Part shown: in pieces, positions 51,873-63,919 of the stretch
How the letters are laid out: each line of letters starts with the position of its first letter
How positions within the stretch are numbered: the first letter of the stretch is position 1
Translations under genes and position numbers: made by a program
Notes under the pieces: generated by a model
Told to the model about the DNA's origin: nothing
The model's input: only the letters and a program-made list of their open reading frames with translations
Databases searched by the model: none
NCBI GenBank assembly: GCA_033980235.1
Contig: CM067067.1
Location: 20,093,239 to 20,157,238, forward strand
Direction of reading: 5' to 3'
Length of the DNA: 64,000 bases
From: Diadema setosum
Lineage: Eukaryota > Echinodermata > Echinoidea > Diadematoida > Diadematidae

Positions 51873-54500
51873 TTGGATTAAGAAAATTTCGTTTGAACGT
51901 TTGACTTTGCTATTCTAAAGAGATATTTAATCTTAGGTTCAGGAAAATGCAGATATAAGATTAAACCCGAGTTCGTTGGGATGAAAATGGCTCTTGTCTC
52001 TTTCCTTTAAGACAATTTAATTAAAATAAGTGTTTGAAGTCCTTTGTGTCTTTGCTAGCCAGTGCTGGCAAGATATTTTTTTTTCTCCCCCCTCCCCGAT
52101 CTCCTCAAAAGAAAAACAAACAAACCAACAAATAAAAAGCAAATATTGATGCAAACTTTATACTGGTCAAAGCAGGAAATGCGACATTAGCATCCATGGA
52201 AAATATCTTAAATCAATTTCATATCAAAGTTCCGGTCAGTTTGATATGCTTGAATGATGCATTATTTTGATGTGTGCTAATCAGCTAATACCAGACGCAG
52301 ACAATCTGCGAGGTAATTAACTTTCAAAGAATGATCCCGACGGATACAAGCGTTCCACTTCTCTGGCGACTGAAATAAAAGCCGCAAGTCGTAATGACCA
52401 AATGCAATTGGATTTTGGCCGATTGATGTCCAAGAAAATGTAATGGGATGTCACACTCCCCTCGTCTCCCCGCCCCATCCCCGGGGGGAAATCCCAGCTG
52501 GCCTCTTAGGAGTGTTAAGTCCCCAGCTCTCAAGGGTTGGTGCGTGGAGCAGAATGAGTGATAAGATTAATATGCGCAAGAAAGTGACCCGCTAGGAAAC
52601 GGTGGGAATCGAATTCATCATCTGTAGTTATCCCCATCAATATCAAAGGATATCTCATAAAACTGTGCTGTATTCTTTCGACCATTTTAGAGCATCATAC
52701 ACAGGCTGAAAGAAATCAGTTCCTCACGTTCCTCGTGAAATTTCATGGTGGTTGAATAAAGATACTCAAGCTAAAATGGTGCAGAAGTTTCTCAAGTTTG
52801 GGACATTTCATCCTTTAAGGAGTTGCATTATCCGAAGCACTTTAAAATGCGCGAGTTATCTAGTTGGCAACGATAATACCCCTTGTATGGCGTAATCATT
52901 AATAAATTGCATGTTGCTATTTCAAATCTGGCGCGTTGCTTTCTGTATAATCTAAATGAACAACTCCTTCATAATTATTTTGATAGCTGATGAAAAAGTT
53001 TGCAATCAAAACTCTGCGACCAAAATGATTGTTTTGAATAGTTCATCATTTACTTGTATAGGCACCAAGTGAATTAATTGTGAATCTACTAATGAAAATT
53101 TTCCGAAGGCTAATATTTTTTTCTTTTTTCGAGAAATGATTTTATTCTTTTTCGTAATAAATTTGTGATAAGTGTTTTTCACATGTTTGAAAAAGAAAAA
53201 ACGAGTTTGTTTCGTTTCTGTTGCTTATTTACCGGTAGTTTTTCGAAGCAGCATATGCCATGATGTTAAATTTATTCATTACGCTGTAATTTCCTTGCAT
53301 ACAAATTATGTGCAGGTGAAGTTTTGAGTGCTTCGATTTAGAATACATAATACGCGAACACCGCTTTAACAAAGGGATATTGTTCGTTATGATTTAATTA
53401 AAGGAAATCTCCGGATGATTTTCAGACTTTTACACATGAATAACTATATAAATTGGTTATACTGGGTACAGAGTTTCGGAATTTATAGGAATTCGGATAA
53501 GGATTTTTTTTTTCAAAATATATAGCAAATCTCAATGAACCAGGATGATTGATGACATATAGCCCCACCATAGGCATGCATTATTGAGGGATCAAGGAAG
53601 CAGAACAAAAGAAGAAAGCATGTATGAATTCGCCCATACACGGGTAAAGTTGATAAGCATGAGGTATTGAAGTGGATATTTACATTGCTATACATCTCTG
53701 AAATATGTGAGTCTCCTACGTCATCCTTGTTCGGTGTAAATTATTTTGGATCTTTTAGACCATTTGGTTTATCTGCTCAAGGAACAAAATAAATTTCACA
53801 AATCTGAACATGGCACTATCGATTTATGTACTATTAAATGCATAATGTATAATTCTGAAAAGTTGTCTCGAATTCCCTTTAAGCCAATCGTACTGTTTTT
53901 AGTCTTGACGCTTTGGCGATGATGCTAGTCGCTGTTACAAATTGAATTTTGGAAAATAATGTTATCTGTAGTCAAGAGCCGTCTTTTCCTAGATTTATCA
54001 GGTCCCCTCAATTTGAAATTTGCTGAAGAGGATGGAGCAATTAGGTCTGTTCATGAAGTTTATTTATTCATCAATCAGACACTCAAGACAATTAACAAGC
54101 ACTCAGCATACAATGTATGCGTTGTAAGTAAGTTTGAATAAGAGAGGAGAATGACATGAACGAAGTGGGGTCTCTAATCACATTAATATGGGTAAAGACC
54201 GCCTCTTTCATTAAGAGGGAAAAATGTCCTTTAATGGGGGGGGGGGGGGATGGGGATCAAACGTAGGAGAACATGAATAGTTGCTAATAGGTCGATAACT
54301 AATCAGTATGCCGGCACAGCGGTTGAAAGAGACACAGCCCATAAAAATATTATCAGCCAGAGCAAACTATAAACCTACATCGCTAAATAATTAGGTTATA
54401 GTACACTCCTAGTAGGATCTGATAGAGGAAAAAATGCAAGTTTCAGCGCTCTGCGGTAAGTAAACTTACAGTAATTTACATCCATGATCAGTTTAATGAT
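50200..54500. other. Unassigned, microsatellite-rich
   Basis: Includes (CT)n at 51219-51242 and 51374-51395, (TA)n at 51827-51866, G runs at 50884-50893 and 54236-54249. Overlapping open frames of about 120 codons on both strands at 50254-50633 have no recognisable domain. Confidence 0.4.
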
Positions 54501-55657
54501 GGATTTTTTTTTTCTTAAGGTGCGGGAATACAGAAGCCTCCAAATGGTGATGATGGTGCTGGTCTAGAAATGATGATGGCAATTAGTGAAATGCTAACAT
54601 TATGGCAACTGAAAGCTTCATTGATACATAATAGTTAACGTCGATGAAGATGGCAGCCTTACTGATGAAAATAATGATAATACATTTCAGTGGTGATGCA
54701 TGTGAGGATAGATGACGGAGGTTTGATTATCCATGGAATTAATCGTTGTCAATAGTAATGGTGACGATGATCGCGATACTGTTAATAATGTTTGCCACCT
54801 TTGATAGTTGCGGTGATGATGGGGATGATGCTAATGATGTCGCTACAGCTGACGATATCGATGATACTGGTGGTGTCGAAAGCGACGAGGACGTATAACT
54901 TTTTCGGCTTTTCGTTAGTTGCCTTGTTAAGCCACCCACGCGACACCTTTTATCATCACGCATTTTCATGAAGTATATAAGTCATTCTTTGGGTGATTGC
55001 AATGGCAGATGAAAATACCGGTGACTACCCATTTTTGCAAGAACATGTAATTCAAAAAGGATACGGGATAGCATGGGAATTAGATGATGTTTCATATTCT
55101 TTATTCATTGTCCAAAAAAAAAAAAGACTATCATTGGCTGGAATTGATAGAGGGAGATCCAATGACGCAGTTAATAATGTTCAAGTATGTTATACATCAA
55201 GGGAGCTGAATATCTTTTATACATACTGTAGTATTGAACTAACATTAGCATGCACCTATACTTCAACATCTAACATAGATGACTGCGGTGTTCTTATAGT
55301 TTCTACCTCTTACGTAATTAAGAAGATATAAACACCCACTTACACACACACACGCACACACACACACACACACAAAATGTTTTCTAACAATTTTTTTGAC
55401 TCCTTTCAAATGATACCAAAATCAGTAATTCAAACTGGTGTTAAACACGGTCCTATACAATATTGTACTTCAACATCTCATGCAGATCCCTACGCCACTA
55501 TACGCCACTACGCAAAATTCATGAATATACACACAGACAAAGACCAAACACGTCTTTTGTTCTATGTTCTTTCTATAATACTTATTGAATTCCATTCAAA
55601 TGATGCCAAATACAGTAATCAAACCTATTATTACACAAACGCTCAAACTCACACATT

Positions 55658-55701
<44 letters not shown>

Positions 55702-56611
55702 AAGCACAAAGCACACAGATTGCAGATCACAATAAGCAATCTCTGGACTCTGGTATAGCTGTCACGTATACGAGCTACACCATACACTGGGCTGCAGCGA
55801 GAAGACAGTATTTCATAATCCCATCTATATACCTCGAGAGCAATAAGACACTAAAGAATATTTTACGACGCAGGCAAGAACATCGATAAAAATGTCATAA
55901 CGGACCCAAACATCTAACGCATTAAGTTTCTTCCTTCATATCATCATCAAATTCGCCATAAATCTGTATTGATACCTAAGCCTATAACGTAAGGACATTA
56001 GATATTATATTCCTTTGGTCTGTTTTTATCGTTACTGACATCTCTAGGGTTTTCGAGTCATGGTGAGCTTTTATGATTTGAACATTTTGGAACATGGCGT
56101 GGTTTGATGCAATTTTGGGTGGATTATGATGGCTCTTGATTAAATAAGAACATTCTGCGGTCAGCTTCAAAGAATATCGATGGGTGGAAGTCAGGCATGC
56201 GTCAACAAATTTAATCAACTACTGTCAAAACTAAGATCATTTTCGTCTGAAGTGAGGAGAAAGATAAGATGCAGAATCGCCAGAACTCATTTCGATTGGT
56301 GAGAATGCTCTTGGCTTAACGAGTCTAGTCTATTCTTTTTATCATCATGGCGGTTCCTCTTCAGAGACAATATTTTATTGTTTGATAGAAAATCGCCTTT
56401 TCTGTTTTCTCTACGATGGAGAGTCAATAAAGGAACCTTGACAAAATGTGATGAAATTAATGTTCAGGTATCATCAGTGACTACGGTGACCTTCATTGAT
56501 ATTTCTGCAGCTCTCCGTAAGATGTCAAACGATGTTAATTAATCAATTTAGATGAATATGAGCTATTCAGCTTTTAGACAGGTGCAGGATTGTGATATCA
56601 TATGCGTGTTT

Positions 56612-56645
<34 letters not shown>

Positions 56646-56800
56646 TTTTTGTTCGTGTTTGTCACTGCGGTGAATAGTGTGTGAATTCAGAAGAATTTTG
56701 GACAAAGCACCGGGTAACATTTAAGTATAAGTAAGCGTGCATTTGTCTGTTTGTGTTTGTGTGTCTGTGCGTGCGTTACTGTAAGTGTAGCCCAGATACG
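54500..56800. other. Unassigned, GAT-rich and CA-rich
   Basis: GATGATG-rich low complexity about 54540-54890; (CA)n at 55343-55374 and 55662-55699; (GT)n at 56617-56643. A segment of about 45 bases near 55405 (TTTCAAATGATACCAAAATC) recurs imperfectly near 55593 (TTCAAATGATGCCAAATACA). Confidence 0.4.
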
Positions 56801-56952
56801 TGTTTGTAGGGGGGGGGGGGGGGGGAAGATGGTCTACACACTCACAAGTTATGTCAGTATGTATATCTATATTTCCGGATCGTAAATTGCTCGAAATTGA
56901 CTGTAATCCGATTGACAAGTACGTGACTATCTGTTTACGGAGGCTCAGCGTC

Positions 56953-56955
<3 letters not shown>

Positions 56956-57006
<51 letters not shown>
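56956..57006 (+). repeat. 51-base T homopolymer
   Basis: An uninterrupted run of T. On the - strand it could be a retroelement poly(A) tail, but no adjoining element was recognised. Confidence 0.9.
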
Positions 57007-57010
<4 letters not shown>

Positions 57011-57046
57011 GGACTCGTTGAACACCCTGATTGCATCATACCATTG

Positions 57047-57049
<3 letters not shown>

Positions 57050-57085
<36 letters not shown>
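57050..57085 (+). repeat. CTAT tetranucleotide microsatellite
   Basis: About nine CTAT units, with a 12-base G run close by (57137-57148). Confidence 0.95.
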
Positions 57086-57149
57086 TTTCCATATGATATA
57101 ATAATTATGTACATATATATATATTTTTTTTTTTGCGGGGGGGGGGGGA

Positions 57150-58827
57150 ATAAACATTATTGGGTTATACCCACGAGTATGAAGGACGCTCTTCTGTTCT
57201 TTGCGTGCGAAATCTGTAGATTAGATTTATTAGAAACCAACAGCAAGTCTGCGCTGCACGATCTTAAATTCATAAATGTATAGCCTATCAATCCCTTATG
57301 CGTCATGATCTCTGACGAGCTGACAGAAATGTCTCTCCGAATCGACACTTTACACGCAGAACACATTCCATGAACTGTGGACATATTGTTACATAAGACC
57401 ACAACAATCAAGGGCCCCCTGCAGATGTACAAGATAAGCAGGGCATCAATTATCAGTGACCTACACAGTAAGTAATTCTGCCTGCATGTCTCTATCGGCT
57501 TCGTCGCGGCGCCCCTGCCACATGGCATGATACGCGACGTGCATATACTGACGAAGACTGAGATGTTTGCGCCACAGAGTATATCTCGCTCTGCTAATCA
57601 GACTCGACAAAGTGCCTTCAAGGAAGGGAAGGAATACGAGGAATATCTCTCCAATCAGCGAGACATAATCAAACTTGTTTATCGAGCATTGCAAACGTTG
57701 ATCAAACGGCTAATCACTGTTTTCCTGATAAGCCCGCATTTGTTTTATCAGCGTCCGTATCACGTTCGCTATATACTTTCATGGCTTTGACTTTCATACT
57801 GAATCGAGGGAGCCTATCTTTTATTTGTTTTTGTCGAGTAAACAAAGAAACATCAATCATCATTGCATTGAGATTAGTATCGTTCAAGTTGTAGGACGCT
57901 GTTCTCCACCAGAGATAAAATACATATTTGCAGATTATTTTGCAACTTACGATAATACAAACAGAAACACAAAAAAGACAAACAATAATGAAGAATGGGG
58001 TAAAAACAAAAGCTTGTCTCCTTATACTGTCGTTTCTGAACAACTGAAACATTAAACAGGAACCTCGGTTGTCCAAAATAATAATAAGTGGATAATTAGA
58101 TTTTTTTTTTACCTAGAAACTTGCACGCTTTCATACTTAAGCTTGTCTTCGCATAAGCAAATGACAGCTTGTTAGAGACGTCATGTTCCTTACTAAAGGA
58201 TAACTTGCGTTTATCATGGTATATACAGTCCAATGAGTTTGTAACATGACTCAATACATTCGACGCGGTATTCTTTGGTAAAATAAATTGGGGTGTACAA
58301 GCGAAAAATATCCATCTACATCTTAAACCCTATAGACACACTCTAGTAAAATGAAAACTGCTACAGAAGGATCACTGATTTTAGAATATGCCGCCATTTT
58401 CGTAAATTACAATACGAGCGATGATGATTATGCTAGCAATAAGGTGATATTTTGGTAGAGTGGCCTTATCAGCACTAATTTATAGGGCTGTTCTTAAAAA
58501 ACAGAGGGTCTAGCCAAAAAGCTATCACCCTAGCATGGCATACCCATTTTGTTTATCCAGGTCAAGAATGACATTATGGGTAAAGCATCTTGTCCGAGGA
58601 CGTTCGCATGATGGGGCGTTATTTCCACTGTGGGCTTTCTCTGTCAACAGCCTTAGCCATCCCAACATATAGGCATATAGATAGCTGCGATGAAAGATTA
58701 TTAGAGATGTAACCAAATTGCAACCAGTTGTAAAGAGTCACGGAAGTCGTCTTACAATAATATAAGGCTCTCTACTTCCTCACTGATATAGTAATAAAAA
58801 AAAACCGATTGCTTGTCCTGAAATGTT
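57150..58827. other. Unassigned
   Basis: 57480-57700 is richer in G+C and open on the - strand (RARYTLWRKHLSLRQYMHVA), but no family or splice sites support a gene. The rest is featureless. Confidence 0.35.
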
Positions 58828-61128
58828 CAATTCAATTTTTTTTTTTCAATTCAAAGTTTATTTCATTTTCCGACAAAACATAAGTTACACTTCTTTTGAC
58901 AACAGAGAATAAGGTAAACAGAACATTATGTATTGAAAAGAATGTACAACAATTGAGGACCTTATAGTAATTATACATTGTTGTAAAAAAGAAACAGAAG
59001 TGATCGAAATGAAGTACATGTATAACTTTGCTTAAAGTGTGAAAAATGGAGAGACCCACTAAAAAGACAGAGCTTGTAGAATGTGGGCCCCTCTGGAAAA
59101 ATAACATCAATGGGAAGATTAATTGAAGCATCATAAATACAAAAGGAGAAAAAAAAAAGAAAAAAGAAGAGGAAGAAGTCTGGAAGCCCACTGAGAATTA
59201 GATTCACAGATAAGTTCATTTACCTTCGTAGACGCAAACAAACATAGAAAAAGACTAGACAACGAAACAACTACTGAAGAAAAGGCTGTACGGGACAAAA
59301 CTTAATGGACAAGACTAACAAACAGAAGACAAAATAGCAAACGAAAATGCACAACAGAGACAGCGATCTTCGACAGAAGCATGTCAAGAGAAACAGATGA
59401 TAATTGTAGAGGGAAAAAAAGTGATATTGTAACGCCTGAAAGGAGAAAAGCAAGGAAATGAAGGGACGTATGAACAGGCGCAAGACAGAAATTCAAGTCT
59501 TTGACGCTTTGGGCGATAGCGTAGATGGCAGCAGACATCCAAAAGAATACAAGTTATTCTTCAAAGAGGAGAAAAGGTGAATAAGTCAGTATGTGAGAAA
59601 GAAGGCCAAATGGCTAGTTCAGTACTGTAGAGTCATACGATTGCAATAGAAAGGACTTCAGTCTCCTCTTGAAAGAATATATGGATGGGGCGTTTTTTAT
59701 ATCATGATTCAAAGAATTCCAATAATTTGGGCCTTTGTAAATAAGTGTAATTTTAGCAAGGATCGTGCGTAAAAGGGGTAAATGAAATTCATTGGAACGC
59801 CTAGTGGGATATTCATGAAATGATTGGTTTTTGAGGAACATAGAATCAAAAATAGATGGAAGCAAATTGTTGCAATAATTGTACATAAATTGGCCTAAAT
59901 TATACAAAAACAGATCTTTAATTTTTAAGAGCTTGTTAGAGGCAAACAACGTGTTTGTATGAGAATGTACAGGGGAATGGCAGATAACGCGGAGGGCTTT
60001 CTTTTGCAAGAGGGACACTCTTTCAAGTAAATTCTGATGCGTATTGCCCCAAACTAAAACTCCATAATTCAAATGAGGCAATATTAACGACGAATATAAC
60101 ATAAGTAATATTTTTTGTGGAATATGAAATTTCATTCTATTTATAACACCTATATTACGCGATATTATGTTACAAATAATATCAACATGTGATTTAAAGG
60201 AAAGTTTATCGTCTACAGTGACCCCCAAGAATTTAATATTTGATACTCTTTGTAGATGAGAATCATCTAAAACTATATTTGTGTTTAAACTGTCAACAGT
60301 ACTACTAAAAATCATATATTTCGTTTTTTGAGCATTGAGTGATAACTTATTAGCTCTGACCCAGTTTGTCACTTTATTCAATTCAATATTGATTTTGTGA
60401 ACGAGAAAATCAATATCGTTATGGGCGAAAAATACATTTGTATCATCTGCGAAATGAATAAAAGAGAGATCATCAGATACGCGACAAAAATCATTTATAT
60501 AAATAATGAACAATAACGGCCCTAAAAGACTTCCCTGTGGGACGCCACATTTAACTTCTCTGATAACTGAATCATTATTTTTAATTGCAACAAATTGTTT
60601 TCTATCGACTAAATAACTCTTGAACCACTCCAAGGCCTTCCCACGTACTCCATAATGCGATAATTTATAAAGTAAAACGTCATGATTGATGGTGTCGAAG
60701 GCCTTGGAGAAGTCCAAGAAAATACTAACTAAATGAGAATGATTATCGATGGCATGAACTACTCTATCAACGAAATATAAAAGAGCATGCGAAGTACTAT
60801 GTTTCTCACGAAAACCAAACTGAGAGTTTGTAAAAAGTTCATGTACTTTCAAAAAATTGATCATTCTCTTATAAATAAGTTTTTCTAAAACCTTAGACAG
60901 TGAGGACAATAATGAAATTGGGCGATAATTGCTGATTACAAGTTTATCGCCTTTCTTAAATATTGGTATTACTTTAGCCAATTTACATGTTTGAGGTATG
61001 TAGACTCTAACTCGATGCTTTTTACGATACTTGATGTTATTCTGACTGATATAGAACAGTGCAGAGAGATATTTTTGCTAATACATCACTGAGTGGTAAA
61101 TCTGTGTCGTTGTTTTTGTTCGAGGACC
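58828..61128 (-). mobile_element. 5'-truncated LINE with intact reverse transcriptase frame
   Basis: The element reads on the - strand: RT frame (60981-59614, open slightly further upstream), 3' UTR, AATGAAATAAACTTTGAATT and an A run ending about 58828. Its 5' part stops at the TTAA element at 61129-61497. The 3' UTR is shared with 38866-39168. Confidence 0.9.
59614..60981 (-). CDS. LINE reverse transcriptase (455 codons, N-terminus missing)
   Basis: Motifs in order: AKVIPIFKKGDKLVISNYRP, GFREKHSTSHAL, FLDFSKAFDTINHD (motif A catalytic Asp), CGVPQGSLLGPLLFIIYIND (motif B), FIHFADDTNVF (motif C, FADD), LSLNAQKTKYMIF (motif D) and FLGVTVDDKLSF. After the polymerase come LILPHLNYGVLVWGN and a C-terminal YPTRRSNEFHLP...GPNYWNSL region of CR1/L2/Jockey-type elements. 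The frame remains open upstream of 60981 (VYIPQTCKL), where TTG rather than ATG lies, so the start given is only where the frame is counted from. The endonuclease is absent. No stops interrupt the RT, so the insertion is young. Confidence 0.93.
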   Translation of the reverse strand: MAKVIPIFKKGDKLVISNYRPISLLSSLSKVLEKLIYKRMINFLKVHELFTNSQFGFREKHSTSHALLYFVDRVVHAIDNHSHLVSIFLDFSKAFDTINHDVLLYKLSHYGVRGKALEWFKSYLVDRKQFVAIKNNDSVIREVKCGVPQGSLLGPLLFIIYINDFCRVSDDLSFIHFADDTNVFFAHNDIDFLVHKINIELNKVTNWVRANKLSLNAQKTKYMIFSSTVDSLNTNIVLDDSHLQRVSNIKFLGVTVDDKLSFKSHVDIICNIISRNIGVINRMKFHIPQKILLMLYSSLILPHLNYGVLVWGNTHQNLLERVSLLQKKALRVICHSPVHSHTNTLFASNKLLKIKDLFLYNLGQFMYNYCNNLLPSIFDSMFLKNQSFHEYPTRRSNEFHLPLLRTILAKITLIYKGPNYWNSLNHDIKNAPSIYSFKRRLKSFLLQSYDSTVLN

Positions 61129-61497
61129 TTAAAGGTCCTGTATACCTTTGGGAGGAGTGATTTAAAACATTTTCAAGATATCACATTTGATGCTTATGTG
61201 TAGGTATTTTGTGTCACAAAACAGCCTACCATATACAATCTTCACAATAGAGCCAAAAATATAGAGAGATATCAGTATTTTTCTCAATAAACCATAACTG
61301 TAGACGAATAGCATGGAAACATTTTTATTATAGCTATTGTTCATAAATTTTGTGTATTTACGAAACTTATAACATCGATTACACGTATTCAATTTTTTAC
61401 AGTGGCTGTTTCTATCCCTAACTCACATTTTAGAACTATTCTAAAGCACTAATGCTGGGATTTTGTTTCATCTGCAAATGGTAAATTATGCCTTTAA
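61129..61497 (-). mobile_element. TTAA MITE, sister copy of 12439-12804
   Basis: TTAA at 61129-61132 and 61494-61497. Read on the - strand it begins TTAAAGGCATAATTTACC and ends GGTATACAGGACCTTTAA. Shared body words include GATGAAACAAAATCCCAGCA, GTGAGTTAGGGATAGAAAC and GGTTTATTGAGAAAAATAC. Non-coding. It abuts the 5' end of the LINE fragment. Confidence 0.85.
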
Positions 61498-61499
61498 CA

Positions 61500-62200
61500 C
61501 CTTACCCTGGAGACATTTTCATGAGCCAAGCTCTTTAACCAGACCTCTGGACACTATGATGTACAGCAAGAAGGATAGGTCTCTCAACAGATCACTGAAC
61601 AAAAATCAGTCACACTTTTTGGTCTAATCGATATTTTCTTCCGGAACATTCATCATCCCCTAGAGGTGAGATCCGTTTCCGGCTGAGTAGAACGGTCACT
61701 GAAGCAGCGAACATTCAGGATATTTCGGAATCAAAATGCCTCATTATTCGACTCACCGGGATTTCAGTCAACCGCTAACGAGAAGAGTTAACATAGTGAG
61801 AACTGTTTTTTTTTTTCTGATTAAAGTATTGATATGAGAGCAATAGATCCGTGAGAAACCATGGGAGATTCAGACGGCTAAACTTAAGAGTTATAGAAAT
61901 GCTGCACTGTCAGCATACTAATCATCTGAAATGGCGCCTTCAAGACAGCCCGGTTTGAACACTTGGTGAAAATTCTGCTAGTGTCATATTTTATGCTGTA
62001 AGAATACTAATAATAATATTCTATATCATATGATTGTATAGTATTATGAATATTAAGCTTTTGTTCCACAGCATTTCCTACGACACTATTTATAGGCAGT
62101 GGAACGATACGTTAACACCTCTGATGCACGCACGCTAAATACGAGCAAAGTACAAAATGCCTTTCTGTTGGGTATAGAAATATACACATTATACACCTTT
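61500..62200. other. Unassigned
   Basis: No supported gene or repeat. Confidence 0.4.
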
Positions 62201-62204
62201 TATT

Positions 62205-62335
62205 TCATATATGGGCAGTGGGATACAGCAGAATCGCTCAGGGAAGAAATTGTCATAACAGGATTCGAACCCTAAACCATTAGACTGAAAACGTAGTGTG
62301 CACTTCCCTTGACCACAACAATATAATATGAATTA
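62205..62335 (-). mobile_element. Possible degraded tRNA-derived SINE head
   Basis: On the - strand, GTGGTCAAGGGAAGTGCAC (A-box-like) and GGGTTCGAATCC (B box) are spaced as in a tRNA gene, followed by TTTCTTCCCTGAGCGATTCT. The stems are not complete, so it is read as a SINE remnant rather than a tRNA gene. Confidence 0.4.
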
Positions 62336-62339
62336 AAAT

Positions 62340-63875
62340 GAAATAGGAAAAAGAACAGAACTTTCACAATTGTTTTTTGCAATTTGGAAATTATCAACAA
62401 AACTCATATGGAAATAACATTGATGGACTCTAACATGAGACATTTCTGAAAGATTTTGTGTCCCGGTGGCCTGTATCATGGAACAAAATAATACAAGGAG
62501 CCATCGGTAAGGAGAGAGAGGTGCACGTTGTGAAGCCTACACACAGTATAGTGATGGCGAGGAGAAAGAAGAGAGAAAGGGAAGAGAGAGAGAGAGAGAG
62601 AAAAAAAGGGGGGGGAGAGACGGGTAATGGTGTCTGCATATTATGTGTGTGAAAGTGATGTATGTGAGAGAGAGAGGGATGGGTGGGTGGGGGGGGGGGG
62701 GAGAGAAAAGACGAGGGGTTTGTAGAAGACGAGGTAACATTTTGCCACCATGATCCAGAGAGTGGGTTTATCACCAGTGTTGTGTTATGAAAGTGAATCG
62801 AACTCGTTAAAAGTAGGTGCTCTGGGTAAATCAGTCACTAAGGTCGGACATGGTACACAATTATTTTTAAGTGGACCTCACTAGCCAGGGTCAAGAAGGT
62901 AATCAATACATTCAGCGAGCTGCGACGAAGATAATTACTTGATAAATCACAACTCGTCTTCTGGAACGATGTTATTTGGTCTGGGCGTTGGCGAGAAGGA
63001 CAGTTCCATTATGTCCATTTTTGTGATTGCATGTGACTGTGTTTGTAAGTTAGAGAGAAAGGGAAGAAGATGAAAAAGGAGTTTGATTTAAAGGTGTTTT
63101 TTTGTAGTAATATATGATTTAAAAGTAATAATGATTATCTATAATTATGAAAAAGTCATGTTAGAGATTGTAATTTTATTTTGGGGTTTTGTTTTTGCTG
63201 TAAAGGTCAATTTTATTGTGCAATATTTAAATCGGTATTTTTATATCTTTTCAACTTTATGCATCTTTTACAATTTTTTACATATTTCAATGTATTAATT
63301 TCAATGCTGATTCATGTAAAATGTCCGCAATTCAGCCTGGGGACTGCTATGGATATGTTATCTAATATTGTCAAATAAAATTTTAACTATTATTTTCTGA
63401 ATAGTACAATCATTCAGAAAATAATCTAATGTATATTGAATTGAATTGACAGTGTACACTGTCCAATTTCCATGAAGCTTTCCAATATTTTTCAGTATTT
63501 TTCTTAAGTCTTTGCTTGAGTCACGTATCATGAAGTTTGGTAACTGGTTGTTTTGTATTTTTTTTTTTGTAAGAGATGTAATAAGAAACATTACATTACA
63601 TTATTTACAAAGTTACACTGTACTTAATTTGTTTATATGAAATTGTCATATTATATGCTTTGGCCGGAAATGAAATAAGAAACCTACTAAATATCATTGT
63701 GATGACAGCGTACAGTACATGTAACATAATGATGTGGTGCTGATGACTAATGACGAAGGTGCTAAATTCGAATTTACAAAAAAAAAAAAGGCTTAAAAGC
63801 TTATTTCTTACATTCCTTGGGCTCCGACACCATAAAAGCCTCAAAATGTTTGCAAAAGATAAATTGAACAGGGAC

Positions 63876-63919
<44 letters not shown>

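Noticed and set aside
55377..55889. 170-codon open frame
   Set aside because: Runs through a CA microsatellite and an imperfect direct repeat; the Thr/His-rich centre is repeat-derived and no domain is visible.
57714..58076. Hydrophobic - strand frame as the receptor signal peptide exon
   Set aside because: The hydrophobic segment lies inside a Cys/Val-rich stretch without a suitable start context or in-phase donor. The link to the exon at 47950 could not be supported.
62205..62335. tRNA gene on the - strand
   Set aside because: B box present but the cloverleaf cannot be completed; kept only as a possible SINE remnant.
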